Below, piece after piece: positions 1 through 9,360 of a stretch of 33,696 nt of DNA. The notes under the pieces are model-generated. The model had not been told where the DNA came from. It made no database searches and saw only the letters and a list, made by a program, of their open reading frames with translations. The position numbers and the translations under genes are program-made. The stretch comes from a virus, in IMG/VR virus record IMGVR_UViG_3300049810_001425, positions 1-33,696 of that record; one strand, given 5' to 3'. How positions within the stretch are numbered: position 1 is the stretch's first letter; each line of letters opens with the position of its first letter.

Positions 1-3000
1 ACTGATTCTTTAACACTTCATGTTAAATATCAAGCAACAGGTAACTCTGGTTCTACATTCTATACAGAATTCCAAGATGGTGAAATAATAGACGAAGTAA
101 CTCAAGACACTAATGGTCTTGGTGGTTATTCTTCTGTAACATCAAACAATCAATTTAAAATTTATTCAGTAGCAGGTTCTATTAATGTAGGGTCTATGGC
201 AGGTTCAGCTGCAAATATTTCCGAAGGTATAATTTATACAAGAGGTATGTTTGTCCAAGTTCCAGCACAAACAATTATTTTAGAAAAGTATTCTAATACT
301 CCATCCTACAAGGTTGGTGTAGATATTGCAGAAACCTTTACAACTTATACAGAGGATACATCTTTACTAGATAATGCACAGGGTTCATCAAATGAAAATG
401 CGCCAGGTGCTGACAGATTAAAAGTACAATTAACTCTTGCAAAGAAATCGTTAACTGCAACAGACTCAACAGACTTTATTGAATTAATGAGATTGTCTGC
501 TGGTGAAGTAGTTAGAAAACAAGAGATTACAGAATATAATAGAATTCAAGAAACACTTGCAAGAAGAACATTCGATGAGTCTGGTGATTACACTTTACAA
601 CCATTTACTCTTGCATTTAGAGAACACTTAAACGACTTATCAAATAATGGTGTTTATACTTCAACATCAACTCCAATTGGAGATGAATCCAAATTTATTG
701 CAGTAGTATCTGCTGGTAAATCTTATGTAAGAGGATTCGAAGTAGACAAACAAACTCCTTCATTTTTAACTTTCGATAAAGCAAGAACAACTGCATCAAA
801 AGATAATGTTGCATCTGCATTTAGAATAGGTAACTTCTTAAAGATTAATAATGTATATGGTCTACCAGATATTGGTGATACTGGAGATTTATCTGCATTC
901 TCAACAGTCACACTTATGGACACTGCAAAGGGTTCAGTTGCAAGTGATGATGGTGGTGGAAGTGAAATAGGTTTTGCAAGAGTAAGAGCATACGAAAACT
1001 TTGATACATCAAGTGATGCATTACATTTATTTGATGTTCAGCTGTTTACAAAATTAACAACTGCATCAGTATCATTTTCTAAAGGACAAAAAATTATTGG
1101 TTCTGTTTCTGGTGCAACAGGTATTGTTGCAAAAGCAGTATCAAGTGGAACAACAGTATTAGTACATAGTGTTGTAGGACAATTTAATACTAGTGATGTA
1201 GTAAGAAAAATACAAAATGCATCTGGTGGTGTAGCCGTCAGTGCAACAAGAATTTTTGATATTGGTAGAATAAGAAGAGTACATCAAGATAGAGGAACAG
1301 GTGTCTTCCAAGAATTTGGTGGAGATGTAGTATTAGAAGATAACTTCACATTAACAGGTAGTGCATTTGGTACTGCTGATGGTGATTCTGCAAACGATAC
1401 CATAACAGGTGTTGCATCTAAGTTCACTTCTGAATTAATCGAAGGGGATAAACTATTATTCCCAGATGGTAGTAACTCAACTGTAATTTCTGTTACAGAT
1501 AATGACACAGCAATAGTAACTGATTTATCTGCATCATTCAATGGTTCAGTAGTAAGACAAAGAGCAAAATTTTATAAACCAGACCAAACAGTTGCAATAT
1601 CTGGATTACCTAACTCTGGTATCAAAGACATTTCAATCGAAACAGAAGTAGTACGAAGAGAAGTAATAGTACAATCAAGTGGTACAGGAATATGCACAGT
1701 AACATCCTCAGATGGTACATTCGTTGCATTTAATGAAGATGATTACCATGCATCAAGAAGTGATAATGGTGCTAAGATATCATTAGCTTCTAGTGATGTA
1801 TCAATTAGTAATGGTTCAAACACTGGTACAGTAAACATCGATGTAGGTGTTAACAGTGTAAATTGTAAAGTTATCGTAACAGTACAAAGAGGTTCAGTAT
1901 CAGAATCAACTAAAACATTAGTCAAAGGTGGTGTATTATCAGTAGACACTGCAAACTCAACATCAAGTTATGGTCAGTCATATCAACATAATGATATTAC
2001 TTTAGGTATGTCAGATGTATATGCAGTAAGAGGAGTTTTTGAGGGTGGTAATGCAATATCGTCTGGTGGTGCAACTGCATCTACAGACCCAGTACCACCA
2101 TCGTTTACATATACAGCAGATGCTGGAAGTAATGCATTATCTAATGGTGGTGTTGAAGTTACAGGTAGTGTTTCAAATGCAAGAGGTATTCTAATTGAGA
2201 ATGACTCTAACACTTGTTTCTTCTATTACAAACAGGGTTCTGGAAAATTCCAAAATGGAGAAGGAATAACCTTTATAGATGGTTCAGAAAAATCTGGAAC
2301 AATTAGTAACTTATCAAATGGTTCAAAAGAAATTACAGATAGTTTCATGTTTGATGATGGTCAAAGAGATGGATACTATGGTATATCTAAATTAACTAGA
2401 AAGAAAGGAAGACCAGCACCTAGTAATAAGTTAATGATTGTTATTGACTTCTTTACTCACTCTGGTGGTGGTAATGTATTTACTGGTAATTCATATGGTA
2501 CTCTTGCATTTGACGAAGTACCAAGTTATGTTGCAGATAGATTTGACCCAAGTGCATCCTTTGATGCAGATGGTGAATTCCATCTTGCAGACTCAATTGA
2601 CTATAGACCAGTTGCAGCTAGACTACTAGGAACACAACCATCAAATGATATATCATCTCCACAAAATATTTCTGGTATAAGTTCTTTACCAATGTCATAT
2701 AGTGCAACTACATTTGAAGGGAATGGTTCTTTCAATCCAGACCTTGCAAAAATAGGTTCAAATATTACAGTAGACTATGACCACTATCTTGCAAGACTTG
2801 ATAGAATATTCTTAACTGCATTAGGAGAGTTTGTTGTAGTAAGTGGTGAACCTTCTGATGTACCTAAGAAAGGTGCAAAGGTTGATAATGCAATTGAAGT
2901 TGCAGAAGTATTCATACCAGCATTTACTCCAGATGTAGGAGATATAGAAACACAATTAGTACAACATAGACGATATACCATGAGAGATATTGATGGTATG

Positions 3001-6000
3001 CAAAGGAGACTTACTCAATTAGAAACAGCAGTCTCACTTTCTATGTTGGAAGAAAAAACAGAAACATTACAAGTTTTAGATGACGATGGATTTGATAAAT
3101 TTAAATCTGGTTTTGTTGTCGACCCATTTAAAGGTCATGGAGTTGGAGATGTATTCCACCCAGACTATGGTATTGCAGTAGACCAAAAAGAAGGTATTGC
3201 AAGACCATCACATAGAACAAATTATTTTGACCTAGAATACAATACAGGTATCTCTTCTAATATTACTAAAAGTGGTGACTTACTTACATTACCATTTACA
3301 GAAGAAGCTCATATCACTTCTAACAAAGCATCACAACAAGTCAATGTTAACCCATATGATGTTGCAAATTTTGTAGGAAGAATGGAACTAAGTCCAGACA
3401 AGGATGTTTGGCATGACATGGAACAACTACCAAGTATTACTTCATCTCAAGAAGGAAACTTTGATGCAGTATTAGCTGGTGTTGAAGTAGGTACAGTATG
3501 GAATGATTGGCAACAAACATGGGCAGGTATTCCAACTGTAACCCAACAAGTAGGTAACTTCTTAGAAAATAATATGTTAGGTGACGAACCAGAAGAGTTT
3601 GAATTACTTAGAGGTAGAAGATTTAGAAGAAGAAGAAGAGTCATTAATAGGGGTAGAGGTAGAGTTGCAGTTACAACTACACAGGTTAGAACTATACCAA
3701 CAAGAGAAAGAAGAAGTGGTATTATAACTAATGTAGTAGAAGATATTTCAACAACAAGAAATGATAGAGTTGTTGGTGTATCTGCAATCAACTTCATGAG
3801 AACAATAGACATTACCTTAACTGGTGAATTGTTAAAACCAAATACTGCATTAAATGTATTCTTTGATAACATCAATGTAAATGCACATTGTACTCCAGCA
3901 TCTGGAACTTATGGTGTAAGTGGTGGAACTTCAAAGGGAACAAAACTTAAAACAGATAATCAAGGTAAACTTAATGCAACCTTTACAGTACCAAACGATG
4001 ACACCTTAAGATTTGAAACTGGTGTTAGAACTTTAAAAGTTACTGATACTGATACAGTCGATAGTGCATTGTCAACCACTTCTGCATTTTCAAACTTCAT
4101 GGCAAATGGTTCATTAACTTCTACACAAACAGAAGTTATTTCTACAAGAAATGGTAGAGTAGTAAATGAAACAGTAAACGAAGGTAGAGCAAATCAACTT
4201 GTTGATATAACTACTACAACAAGATGGGTTGACCCACTTGCACAATCATTCTTAGTAGAAAGAGAAGAGGGTGTATTCATAAACTCTATTGAAGTATTCT
4301 TTAGTGCAAAAGATGGTGGTGGATTACCAGTAACATGTTCTATTAGACAGATGTTAAATGGTTCACCAACTCAGAAGGTATTACCTTTTGCAGAGAAAAC
4401 ATTATATCCAAGTGAGATTACAACAAGTGCAAATGCACAAACAGCTACTAAGTTTACTTTCCCAGCACCAGTATACTTGAATCCAAATACAGAATATTGT
4501 TTTGTACTTGAATCAAATTCAAATGCATACTTAGCTTGGGTTGGTCAGATGGGTGATTTCGATGTTCATACAAAAGAACCAATCGATAGACAACCATATG
4601 CTGGTGTATTATTTAAATCACAAAACAGTTCAACTTGGACTCCAGAACAATTACAAGACTTGAAATTTAATATCAATAGATGTAAGTTTAGTTCAACATC
4701 TGGTAAGGTAGTTCTAGAGAATAAAGCAATACCAAATAAGAAATTAAAAAGAAATGCAATCGAAATTGTTGGAACAAGTGATAGAGATAGAGTAAGAGTA
4801 TTGCATCAATCACATGGTATGTATGATGGTGATTCAAATGTAATCATATCTGGTGTTGAGGGAGATAAGGATAATGGTATCCTAACTGCAACTAGTAATG
4901 TAACTGGAACAGGTGCATCTGCTACTTATACAGGAATAAGTGGAGTTTCCAGTGGAAATGGTTCTGGTGCAACTTTTGATGTAATCCTTAATACAAACAC
5001 AAATATAAGTTCACTTAAAATTAATAATCCTGGCTTTAACTATGCAGTAAACGAAACAATTACAATTAGACAAGATGCAGTTGGTGGTTCTGGTGCAACA
5101 ACATTTGCAACATTTACAGTTGCATCTGTAGAAGACACTTTAGGTGGAATACCAATTAGTAAGATTAATACAACTCACACTGCAATACAATCATTTGATT
5201 TAGACTCATATGAAATAAATGTAACTCTAGGAGACCACTTAGGTGGTACAGACAATGTTACAGGTGGTGGTGTAAATATATTTGCAACAGAGAATATGTA
5301 CTTTGATGTTGTTCATACTTTAGTACCTAATGTAATTTATCCTAAGACATCTTTAGGTTCAGAACTATTTAAAACAAGTACAAATCAACCACAGGGAACT
5401 GGAAATAGTTATTCATTTGCAAATGCAAGTCAGACGATTGTCTTAAACGATAATAACTTTATGACAACATCTGGTATTATTGCATCACAAATTAATGAAA
5501 CTAATGAAATGGGTTCTGCAAAATCATTCAAGTTAGAACTTGACATGACAACAACTTCTGATTTCGTATCACCAATTGTTGATGTAGGTTCTATTGGTGC
5601 AAATACTATTATGAATAGAATTGATTCAATAAGTTCTTCTAATGATATTGCAACAAACTCAACTTTTGTTGAATCAACAGAACCAGAAGGAGATAATAAC
5701 TCTGCAATCTACTGTACAAGATTAATACAATTAGAAAACCCAGCAACACAATTGAAAGTCATCTTTGATGGGTTCAAACCAGCTGGAACTGCATTAGGTG
5801 AGATTAGAACATACTTTAAATTATTGAAAGCAGATAATACTTTACCAACAGAAGAACTTGGTTGGACTGAATTTGCAACAGACAATGTACCAGATGCAGA
5901 CTCAAGTAAGTTTAGGTCATATGAGTATGATGCAGATAACTTAGAAGAGTTCTTAGGATTCTCAGTTAAGATTGTAATGAAGTCAAAAGATACAACACAA

Positions 6001-6042
6001 CCATGTGCTATAAGAGCATTTAGAGGATTAGCACTTGCCTAA
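1..6042 (+). CDS. Giant virion structural protein, DUF4815-type (5' end outside window)
   Basis: The reading frame is open from base 1, so the gene begins before the window and the ATG at 196 is internal; 2013 residues are visible. The segment just after base 220 (YTRGMFVQVPAQTIILEKYS, then 'NAPGADRLK') matches the DUF4815 family of large structural proteins in marine T4-like phages. Later blocks are also typical of those proteins: a 'TGELLKPNTALNVFF' domain near 3820, a 'DPLAQSF' domain near 4230 with 'LNPNTEYCFVLES', a Gly-rich 'NPGFNYAVNETI' repeat near 5030, and an 'IKIVMKS-type...AIRAFRGLALA' C-terminal end. An Arg-rich stretch lies near 3610-3710. The likely role is in the baseplate or tail periphery, judged from family and from its place ahead of the fibre genes. 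The exact position in the virion is not known. Its stop overlaps the next gene. Confidence 0.85.
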   Translation, partial: TDSLTLHVKYQATGNSGSTFYTEFQDGEIIDEVTQDTNGLGGYSSVTSNNQFKIYSVAGSINVGSMAGSAANISEGIIYTRGMFVQVPAQTIILEKYSNTPSYKVGVDIAETFTTYTEDTSLLDNAQGSSNENAPGADRLKVQLTLAKKSLTATDSTDFIELMRLSAGEVVRKQEITEYNRIQETLARRTFDESGDYTLQPFTLAFREHLNDLSNNGVYTSTSTPIGDESKFIAVVSAGKSYVRGFEVDKQTPSFLTFDKARTTASKDNVASAFRIGNFLKINNVYGLPDIGDTGDLSAFSTVTLMDTAKGSVASDDGGGSEIGFARVRAYENFDTSSDALHLFDVQLFTKLTTASVSFSKGQKIIGSVSGATGIVAKAVSSGTTVLVHSVVGQFNTSDVVRKIQNASGGVAVSATRIFDIGRIRRVHQDRGTGVFQEFGGDVVLEDNFTLTGSAFGTADGDSANDTITGVASKFTSELIEGDKLLFPDGSNSTVISVTDNDTAIVTDLSASFNGSVVRQRAKFYKPDQTVAISGLPNSGIKDISIETEVVRREVIVQSSGTGICTVTSSDGTFVAFNEDDYHASRSDNGAKISLASSDVSISNGSNTGTVNIDVGVNSVNCKVIVTVQRGSVSESTKTLVKGGVLSVDTANSTSSYGQSYQHNDITLGMSDVYAVRGVFEGGNAISSGGATASTDPVPPSFTYTADAGSNALSNGGVEVTGSVSNARGILIENDSNTCFFYYKQGSGKFQNGEGITFIDGSEKSGTISNLSNGSKEITDSFMFDDGQRDGYYGISKLTRKKGRPAPSNKLMIVIDFFTHSGGGNVFTGNSYGTLAFDEVPSYVADRFDPSASFDADGEFHLADSIDYRPVAARLLGTQPSNDISSPQNISGISSLPMSYSATTFEGNGSFNPDLAKIGSNITVDYDHYLARLDRIFLTALGEFVVVSGEPSDVPKKGAKVDNAIEVAEVFIPAFTPDVGDIETQLVQHRRYTMRDIDGMQRRLTQLETAVSLSMLEEKTETLQVLDDDGFDKFKSGFVVDPFKGHGVGDVFHPDYGIAVDQKEGIARPSHRTNYFDLEYNTGISSNITKSGDLLTLPFTEEAHITSNKASQQVNVNPYDVANFVGRMELSPDKDVWHDMEQLPSITSSQEGNFDAVLAGVEVGTVWNDWQQTWAGIPTVTQQVGNFLENNMLGDEPEEFELLRGRRFRRRRRVINRGRGRVAVTTTQVRTIPTRERRSGIITNVVEDISTTRNDRVVGVSAINFMRTIDITLTGELLKPNTALNVFFDNINVNAHCTPASGTYGVSGGTSKGTKLKTDNQGKLNATFTVPNDDTLRFETGVRTLKVTDTDTVDSALSTTSAFSNFMANGSLTSTQTEVISTRNGRVVNETVNEGRANQLVDITTTTRWVDPLAQSFLVEREEGVFINSIEVFFSAKDGGGLPVTCSIRQMLNGSPTQKVLPFAEKTLYPSEITTSANAQTATKFTFPAPVYLNPNTEYCFVLESNSNAYLAWVGQMGDFDVHTKEPIDRQPYAGVLFKSQNSSTWTPEQLQDLKFNINRCKFSSTSGKVVLENKAIPNKKLKRNAIEIVGTSDRDRVRVLHQSHGMYDGDSNVIISGVEGDKDNGILTATSNVTGTGASATYTGISGVSSGNGSGATFDVILNTNTNISSLKINNPGFNYAVNETITIRQDAVGGSGATTFATFTVASVEDTLGGIPISKINTTHTAIQSFDLDSYEINVTLGDHLGGTDNVTGGGVNIFATENMYFDVVHTLVPNVIYPKTSLGSELFKTSTNQPQGTGNSYSFANASQTIVLNDNNFMTTSGIIASQINETNEMGSAKSFKLELDMTTTSDFVSPIVDVGSIGANTIMNRIDSISSSNDIATNSTFVESTEPEGDNNSAIYCTRLIQLENPATQLKVIFDGFKPAGTALGEIRTYFKLLKADNTLPTEELGWTEFATDNVPDADSSKFRSYEYDADNLEEFLGFSVKIVMKSKDTTQPCAIRAFRGLALA

Positions 6043-6247
6043 GATTAAAGGAAAAGACCATCTTATAAAAGATGAATTCTCTCAAGCTGTTATAAATACA
6101 GATAGAGATGCATATACATTGTATAAAAAAAGAAAAATAATTATGCAATCTAAGAACAACGAAATAGAAACTTTAAAAGTAGAAATGTCAGAATTAAAAG
6201 TAATGATGACACAAATTTTGGATAAATGTAATGGCAAAGAATGTTAA
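6035..6247 (+). CDS. Small conserved T4-like phage protein of unknown function
   Basis: This encodes 70 residues and begins at TTG, overlapping the end of the upstream structural gene by 8 bases; it overlaps the next gene by 17 bases. The N-terminal half (KDHLIKDEFSQAVINTDRDAY) resembles short proteins beside structural genes in marine T4-like phages, where a '(K)D...AVIN.D..AY..Y...R' pattern recurs. The C-terminal half (about residues 30-65) is charged with regular hydrophobic spacing and looks like a coiled coil. Tight coupling on both sides suggests a virion or assembly role, but no function can be assigned. The TTG start is chosen because no ATG lies near the N terminus; the first in-frame ATG would remove about half the protein. 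A TATAAATA octamer lies inside the gene at 6091. Confidence 0.65.
   Translation: MPKIKGKDHLIKDEFSQAVINTDRDAYTLYKKRKIIMQSKNNEIETLKVEMSELKVMMTQILDKCNGKEC
6091..6098 (+). promoter_or_regulatory. Possible internal T4-type late promoter
   Basis: Exact TATAAATA octamer inside the 70-residue gene, about 130 bases before the ATG of the S74 fibre gene. It also encodes part of 'VINT', so it could be chance in AT-rich coding DNA. If real, transcription would start near 6104 and serve the fibre gene. Confidence 0.3.
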
Positions 6248-8732
6248 TAACAATGATACACTAGAAGTCTTAAGAACTTCCTATAACGACCTTGTAGATG
6301 AGGTTGGTGGATTAGGTACACTTAGAACAAGTCAAAAGGGTTCATTAGTAGATGCAGTCAATAGTATTATTGACCAGTATTTCTTTTTCCAAGATTTTGA
6401 GTTTGATGGTTCAGATGGTGCTAGTTCAAATAGAACATTTAGTGGTACAGACAACTTAGGAGAAACTCTTAAATATTCAACTAATAGAGTTTTAGTATTT
6501 AAGAATGGTTTACTACTTAGAAATGGTACAGACTATTCTGCAACAAATGGTACAAGTATTACTCTTGTTGCTTCTGCAGCTAACTCAGATGTTATAAGAA
6601 TTACATCCTTTACAGGTTCATACGAAGGTGTTGCTGGTGCAACACAACAAGCAACAACACAATGGACTAAAACTGGTGGTGGTGCTATATACAACCATGA
6701 TACTAGTGGTGGTGTTGTTATAAATGCAGATGATACTGGTGTTGTTACAACTCCCGCTGCTGGATATGGAATTCAATTAGAATCAGATGGTGATGATATC
6801 TATTTAAATGTTGGTGGAACTTCAAACGAAGTTTACATCAATGGTAATTTAGATTTAGTCTCTGGTTCACAGATTAAAATTAATGGTTCTCAAATTACTG
6901 CAGCTGATTTATCTGGATTTACTTCAAGTGTCAGAACACAACTTAGTGCAGCTGGAGATATATCATATAATAGTTCAACTGGTGTAATTTCATTCAGTCA
7001 AGCAGGAGCTCCAGTAACAAGTGTATTTGGTAGAACAGGTGCAGTCACATTAACAACAGCAGATGTTACAGGAGTTGTTAATACCTCAAACTTAACAGAA
7101 AATACAAATTTATTTTATACAAACGAAAGAGTAGACGATAGAGTAAATGCATTAATCCAAGCTGGTACTAACATAACAACATCATATGATGATGCAGCTG
7201 GTACTTTAACAATTAATACATCTGGTAAAACTCAAGAAGAGATTGAAGACATTGTTGGTGCAATGTTCTCTGGTAATACCGAAAGTGGTCTTAGTGTAGT
7301 ATATCAAGACTCAGATGGTACTATGGATTTAGATGTAGATGACTTCTCAATTACTTTGACAGGAGATGTCACAGGAACAGGAACAGTCACAAACCTAGGT
7401 AATGTATCTTTTGCAACTACAGTTGCAGCTAACTCAGTTGCACTTGGAACAGACACAACAGGAAACTATGTTGGTACATTAGTAGCAGGAACTGCTTTAA
7501 CATCAACTGGTGCAACTTCTGGTGAAGGTATTGCACATACTATAAATCTAGACAACACTGCTGTAACAGCAGATACATATGGTTCTGCAAGTGCAATCCC
7601 AACATTCACAGTTGATGCACAGGGAAGATTAACTGCAGCTAGTGAAGTATCAGTAGACACATATTCTGGATTTGAATTTGGTACAGCTTCAAATGATAAA
7701 GGACATGTTGCAGAAACAGAAAATGTTTTTATTACTGCAGCTGGAGCTTTAAATGCTTCACATTCAGAGTCAAGTGGAACACATACATTAGCACTTTCAG
7801 TAGACGATGCATCTACAACTGCAAAGGGTGTTGCCTCATTTAATGCAGTAGACTTCTCAGTAACAAGTGGTGCAGTAAGTCTAGTCCATGAACATATCGA
7901 AGATATAGTTGGTGGAATGTTATCTGGTGGTGGTGCAACTTCTGTATCATACAATGATGCAACAGGTTCAGTAACAATTAGTTCAACCGATACTAATACT
8001 GATACTAATACACAAAGAAGTGATGAAGAGATTAGAGATGTTGTTGGTGCAATGATATCTGGTTCTGGTGCAACATCTGTAACATACAATGATTCAGCTA
8101 ACACTTTAGTTATTAGTTCAACTGATACTGATACCAATACTAACACTACTAACTTTAACATTAATGCAAATGGAGCTGCAAACGAAAACATATCTGCTGG
8201 TGAAACAATAAGATTTAATGGTGGTGGTGCAACTTCTGTATCTAGAAGTGGAAACACAATTACTATAACTTCAACCGATACTGATACCAATACCAATACG
8301 ACTTATAGTGCTGGTACAGGTATATCATTATCTGGAACTACATTCTCTATTGGTCAAGCAGTTGCAACAAACTCTACAGTGACTTTTGGAGAAGTTAGGT
8401 CAACTGGTGATATTACTGCATACTATAGTTCAGATTATGCATTAAAAGAAAACATAAATCCAATATCAAATGCACTAGACAAAGTAAGTCAACTAGGTGG
8501 TTATAATTTTGATTGGAAAGACAGTCATCTTGAATCAAGAGGTGGTGTTGATGATATGTTTGTCAAGAAATCCGATGTAGGTATTATTGCTCAAGAAGTC
8601 CAAAAAGTACTTCCAGAAGCAGTTGGTAAAAGAGAAGATGGTACATTGGGTGTAAGATATGAATTACTAGTACCATTACTCGTAGAATCTATCAAAGAAC
8701 TCAAAGAAGAAATCCAAAGTTTAAAGTCTTAA
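6231..8732 (+). CDS. Tail fibre protein with C-terminal S74 intramolecular chaperone
   Basis: This encodes 833 residues. Residues about 45-130 hold a fibre module with the pattern 'F.GTD..G..L.YS...VLVF.NGLLL..GTDY', also found three times in the protein at 11284. The middle carries 'IEDIVGAMFSGNTESG', 'IEDIVGGMLSGGG' and 'IRDVVGAMISGSG' modules, each followed by Asp/Ser/Thr-rich tails with 'TDTNTNT' runs. The last 100 residues are a Peptidase_S74 chaperone: S734-D-Y-A-L-K739 carries the Ser/Lys pair, followed by 'GIIAQEVQKVLPEAV' and a final amphipathic helix. In this family the domain trimerises the fibre and then cuts itself off just before the Ser. By analogy, release here would be before S734 (base 8430). 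The ATG overlaps the preceding gene. A long minus-strand frame across this region is a codon-bias shadow. Confidence 0.9.
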   Translation: MAKNVNNNDTLEVLRTSYNDLVDEVGGLGTLRTSQKGSLVDAVNSIIDQYFFFQDFEFDGSDGASSNRTFSGTDNLGETLKYSTNRVLVFKNGLLLRNGTDYSATNGTSITLVASAANSDVIRITSFTGSYEGVAGATQQATTQWTKTGGGAIYNHDTSGGVVINADDTGVVTTPAAGYGIQLESDGDDIYLNVGGTSNEVYINGNLDLVSGSQIKINGSQITAADLSGFTSSVRTQLSAAGDISYNSSTGVISFSQAGAPVTSVFGRTGAVTLTTADVTGVVNTSNLTENTNLFYTNERVDDRVNALIQAGTNITTSYDDAAGTLTINTSGKTQEEIEDIVGAMFSGNTESGLSVVYQDSDGTMDLDVDDFSITLTGDVTGTGTVTNLGNVSFATTVAANSVALGTDTTGNYVGTLVAGTALTSTGATSGEGIAHTINLDNTAVTADTYGSASAIPTFTVDAQGRLTAASEVSVDTYSGFEFGTASNDKGHVAETENVFITAAGALNASHSESSGTHTLALSVDDASTTAKGVASFNAVDFSVTSGAVSLVHEHIEDIVGGMLSGGGATSVSYNDATGSVTISSTDTNTDTNTQRSDEEIRDVVGAMISGSGATSVTYNDSANTLVISSTDTDTNTNTTNFNINANGAANENISAGETIRFNGGGATSVSRSGNTITITSTDTDTNTNTTYSAGTGISLSGTTFSIGQAVATNSTVTFGEVRSTGDITAYYSSDYALKENINPISNALDKVSQLGGYNFDWKDSHLESRGGVDDMFVKKSDVGIIAQEVQKVLPEAVGKREDGTLGVRYELLVPLLVESIKELKEEIQSLKS

Positions 8733-8736
8733 ATCG

Positions 8737-8744
8737 TATAAATA
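8737..8744 (+). promoter_or_regulatory. T4-type late promoter
   Basis: Exact TATAAATA in the 45-base gap after the S74 fibre gene. By T4 rules (motif at about -13 to -6) transcription would start near 8750. It overlaps the left arm of the hairpin at 8741-8773, so late transcripts would lack that arm. Confidence 0.65.
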
Positions 8745-8773
8745 CTACTTAGATAACATCAAAAGGTAGTATT
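8741..8773 (+). promoter_or_regulatory. Hairpin masking a ribosome binding site
   Basis: AATACTAC (8741-8748) pairs with GTAGTATT (8766-8773). Two further pairs (a T-G wobble and a T-A) extend the stem to 10, with a 13-base loop. The right arm contains the end of the AAAAGG ribosome site for the gene at 8778. Only RNA started upstream of 8741 would contain both arms. Confidence 0.6.
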
Positions 8774-8777
8774 GTAT

Positions 8778-9113
8778 ATGGCAAGTATTAGTAATTTATT
8801 CGTAGACCAAGGGAGTGATTTTAATATTACTGTCTCCTTGACTGATGCCACCGATTCGGCTTTAAATCTTGCAAGTACGACTTTTCTTGGTCAAGTAAGA
8901 AAGTCTCATGGTTCAAATACAGTCAAAGCTACATTTAATACCTCAAATGATGGAGTGGGTGGGAATTTAACTTTAAATCTCACTGATACTCAAACAGCCG
9001 CACTAGAAAGTGGAAGATATGTGTACGATGTCATTCAAACTGCTAGTGATGGAATAAAAACAAGATTGATAGAGGGACAGTTGATTGTAACCCCAAGTGT
9101 AAGTAGGAGTTAA
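8778..9113 (+). CDS. Small virion structural protein of marine T4-like phages
   Basis: This encodes 111 residues, beginning MASISNLFVDQG. This opening, the 'LGQVRKS' strand, the 'LTLNLTDTQTAALESGRYVYDV' core and the 'RLIEGQLIVTPSVSR' end match a short beta-rich protein seen beside fibre genes in cyanophage-type T4-like genomes, where it is annotated as a structural protein. It is probably an immunoglobulin-like beta-sandwich that caps or joins fibres; that role is inference. A TTG two codons earlier (8772) could also start, but the ATG gives the family's usual N terminus. AAAAGG stands upstream, inside a hairpin. The next gene follows 6 bases after the stop. Confidence 0.75.
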   Translation: MASISNLFVDQGSDFNITVSLTDATDSALNLASTTFLGQVRKSHGSNTVKATFNTSNDGVGGNLTLNLTDTQTAALESGRYVYDVIQTASDGIKTRLIEGQLIVTPSVSRS

Positions 9114-9119
9114 TAAACA

Positions 9120-9332
9120 ATGTCAACTATAAAAGTAAAGGTTGCAAGTCCACTTAACAAACAAGTAAAACAAGTTACTGTTGGTAAAGTAGATGCATCC
9201 TCAATTAATATGAATGATTTGGCCAATGTGGATACAACCACAGCGACCCTACAAAGTGGTACTACCCTTATATTTGATGCAAGTACAGGAAAGTTCGAAG
9301 CCGCAAACACTATTGATGGTGGAACTTACTAA
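9120..9332 (+). CDS. Small fibre-cluster protein, unknown function
   Basis: This encodes 70 residues: MSTIKVKV opening, then a Thr/Ala/Asp-rich stretch and a 'FDASTGKFEAANTIDGGTY' end. AGGAG ends about 10 bases before the ATG, inside the stop region of the preceding gene, which suggests translational coupling. The 'IDGG(T/S)Y' tail recurs at the C terminus of the 483-residue protein encoded directly downstream, a hint that the two termini share a docking function or an origin. No enzyme motif or membrane segment is visible. It is probably a virion component, judged only by place and composition. Confidence 0.65.
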   Translation: MSTIKVKVASPLNKQVKQVTVGKVDASSINMNDLANVDTTTATLQSGTTLIFDASTGKFEAANTIDGGTY

Positions 9333-9336
9333 TACT

Positions 9337-9356
9337 AAAGGATATAATTAGGAGAA
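9337..9356 (+). promoter_or_regulatory. Conserved leader/ribosome site block, copy 1
   Basis: AAAGGATATAATTAGGAGAA lies just before the ATG at 9361 and differs by one base from the block at 12599-12618 before another fibre gene. It contains the AGGAG ribosome site. Confidence 0.55.
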
Positions 9357-9360
9357 AATA

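Noticed and set aside
7466-8296. 276-residue minus-strand frame
   Set aside because: It lies wholly inside the S74 fibre gene, and arises from repetitive Thr/Ser/Val codons. No ribosome site or family likeness is seen.
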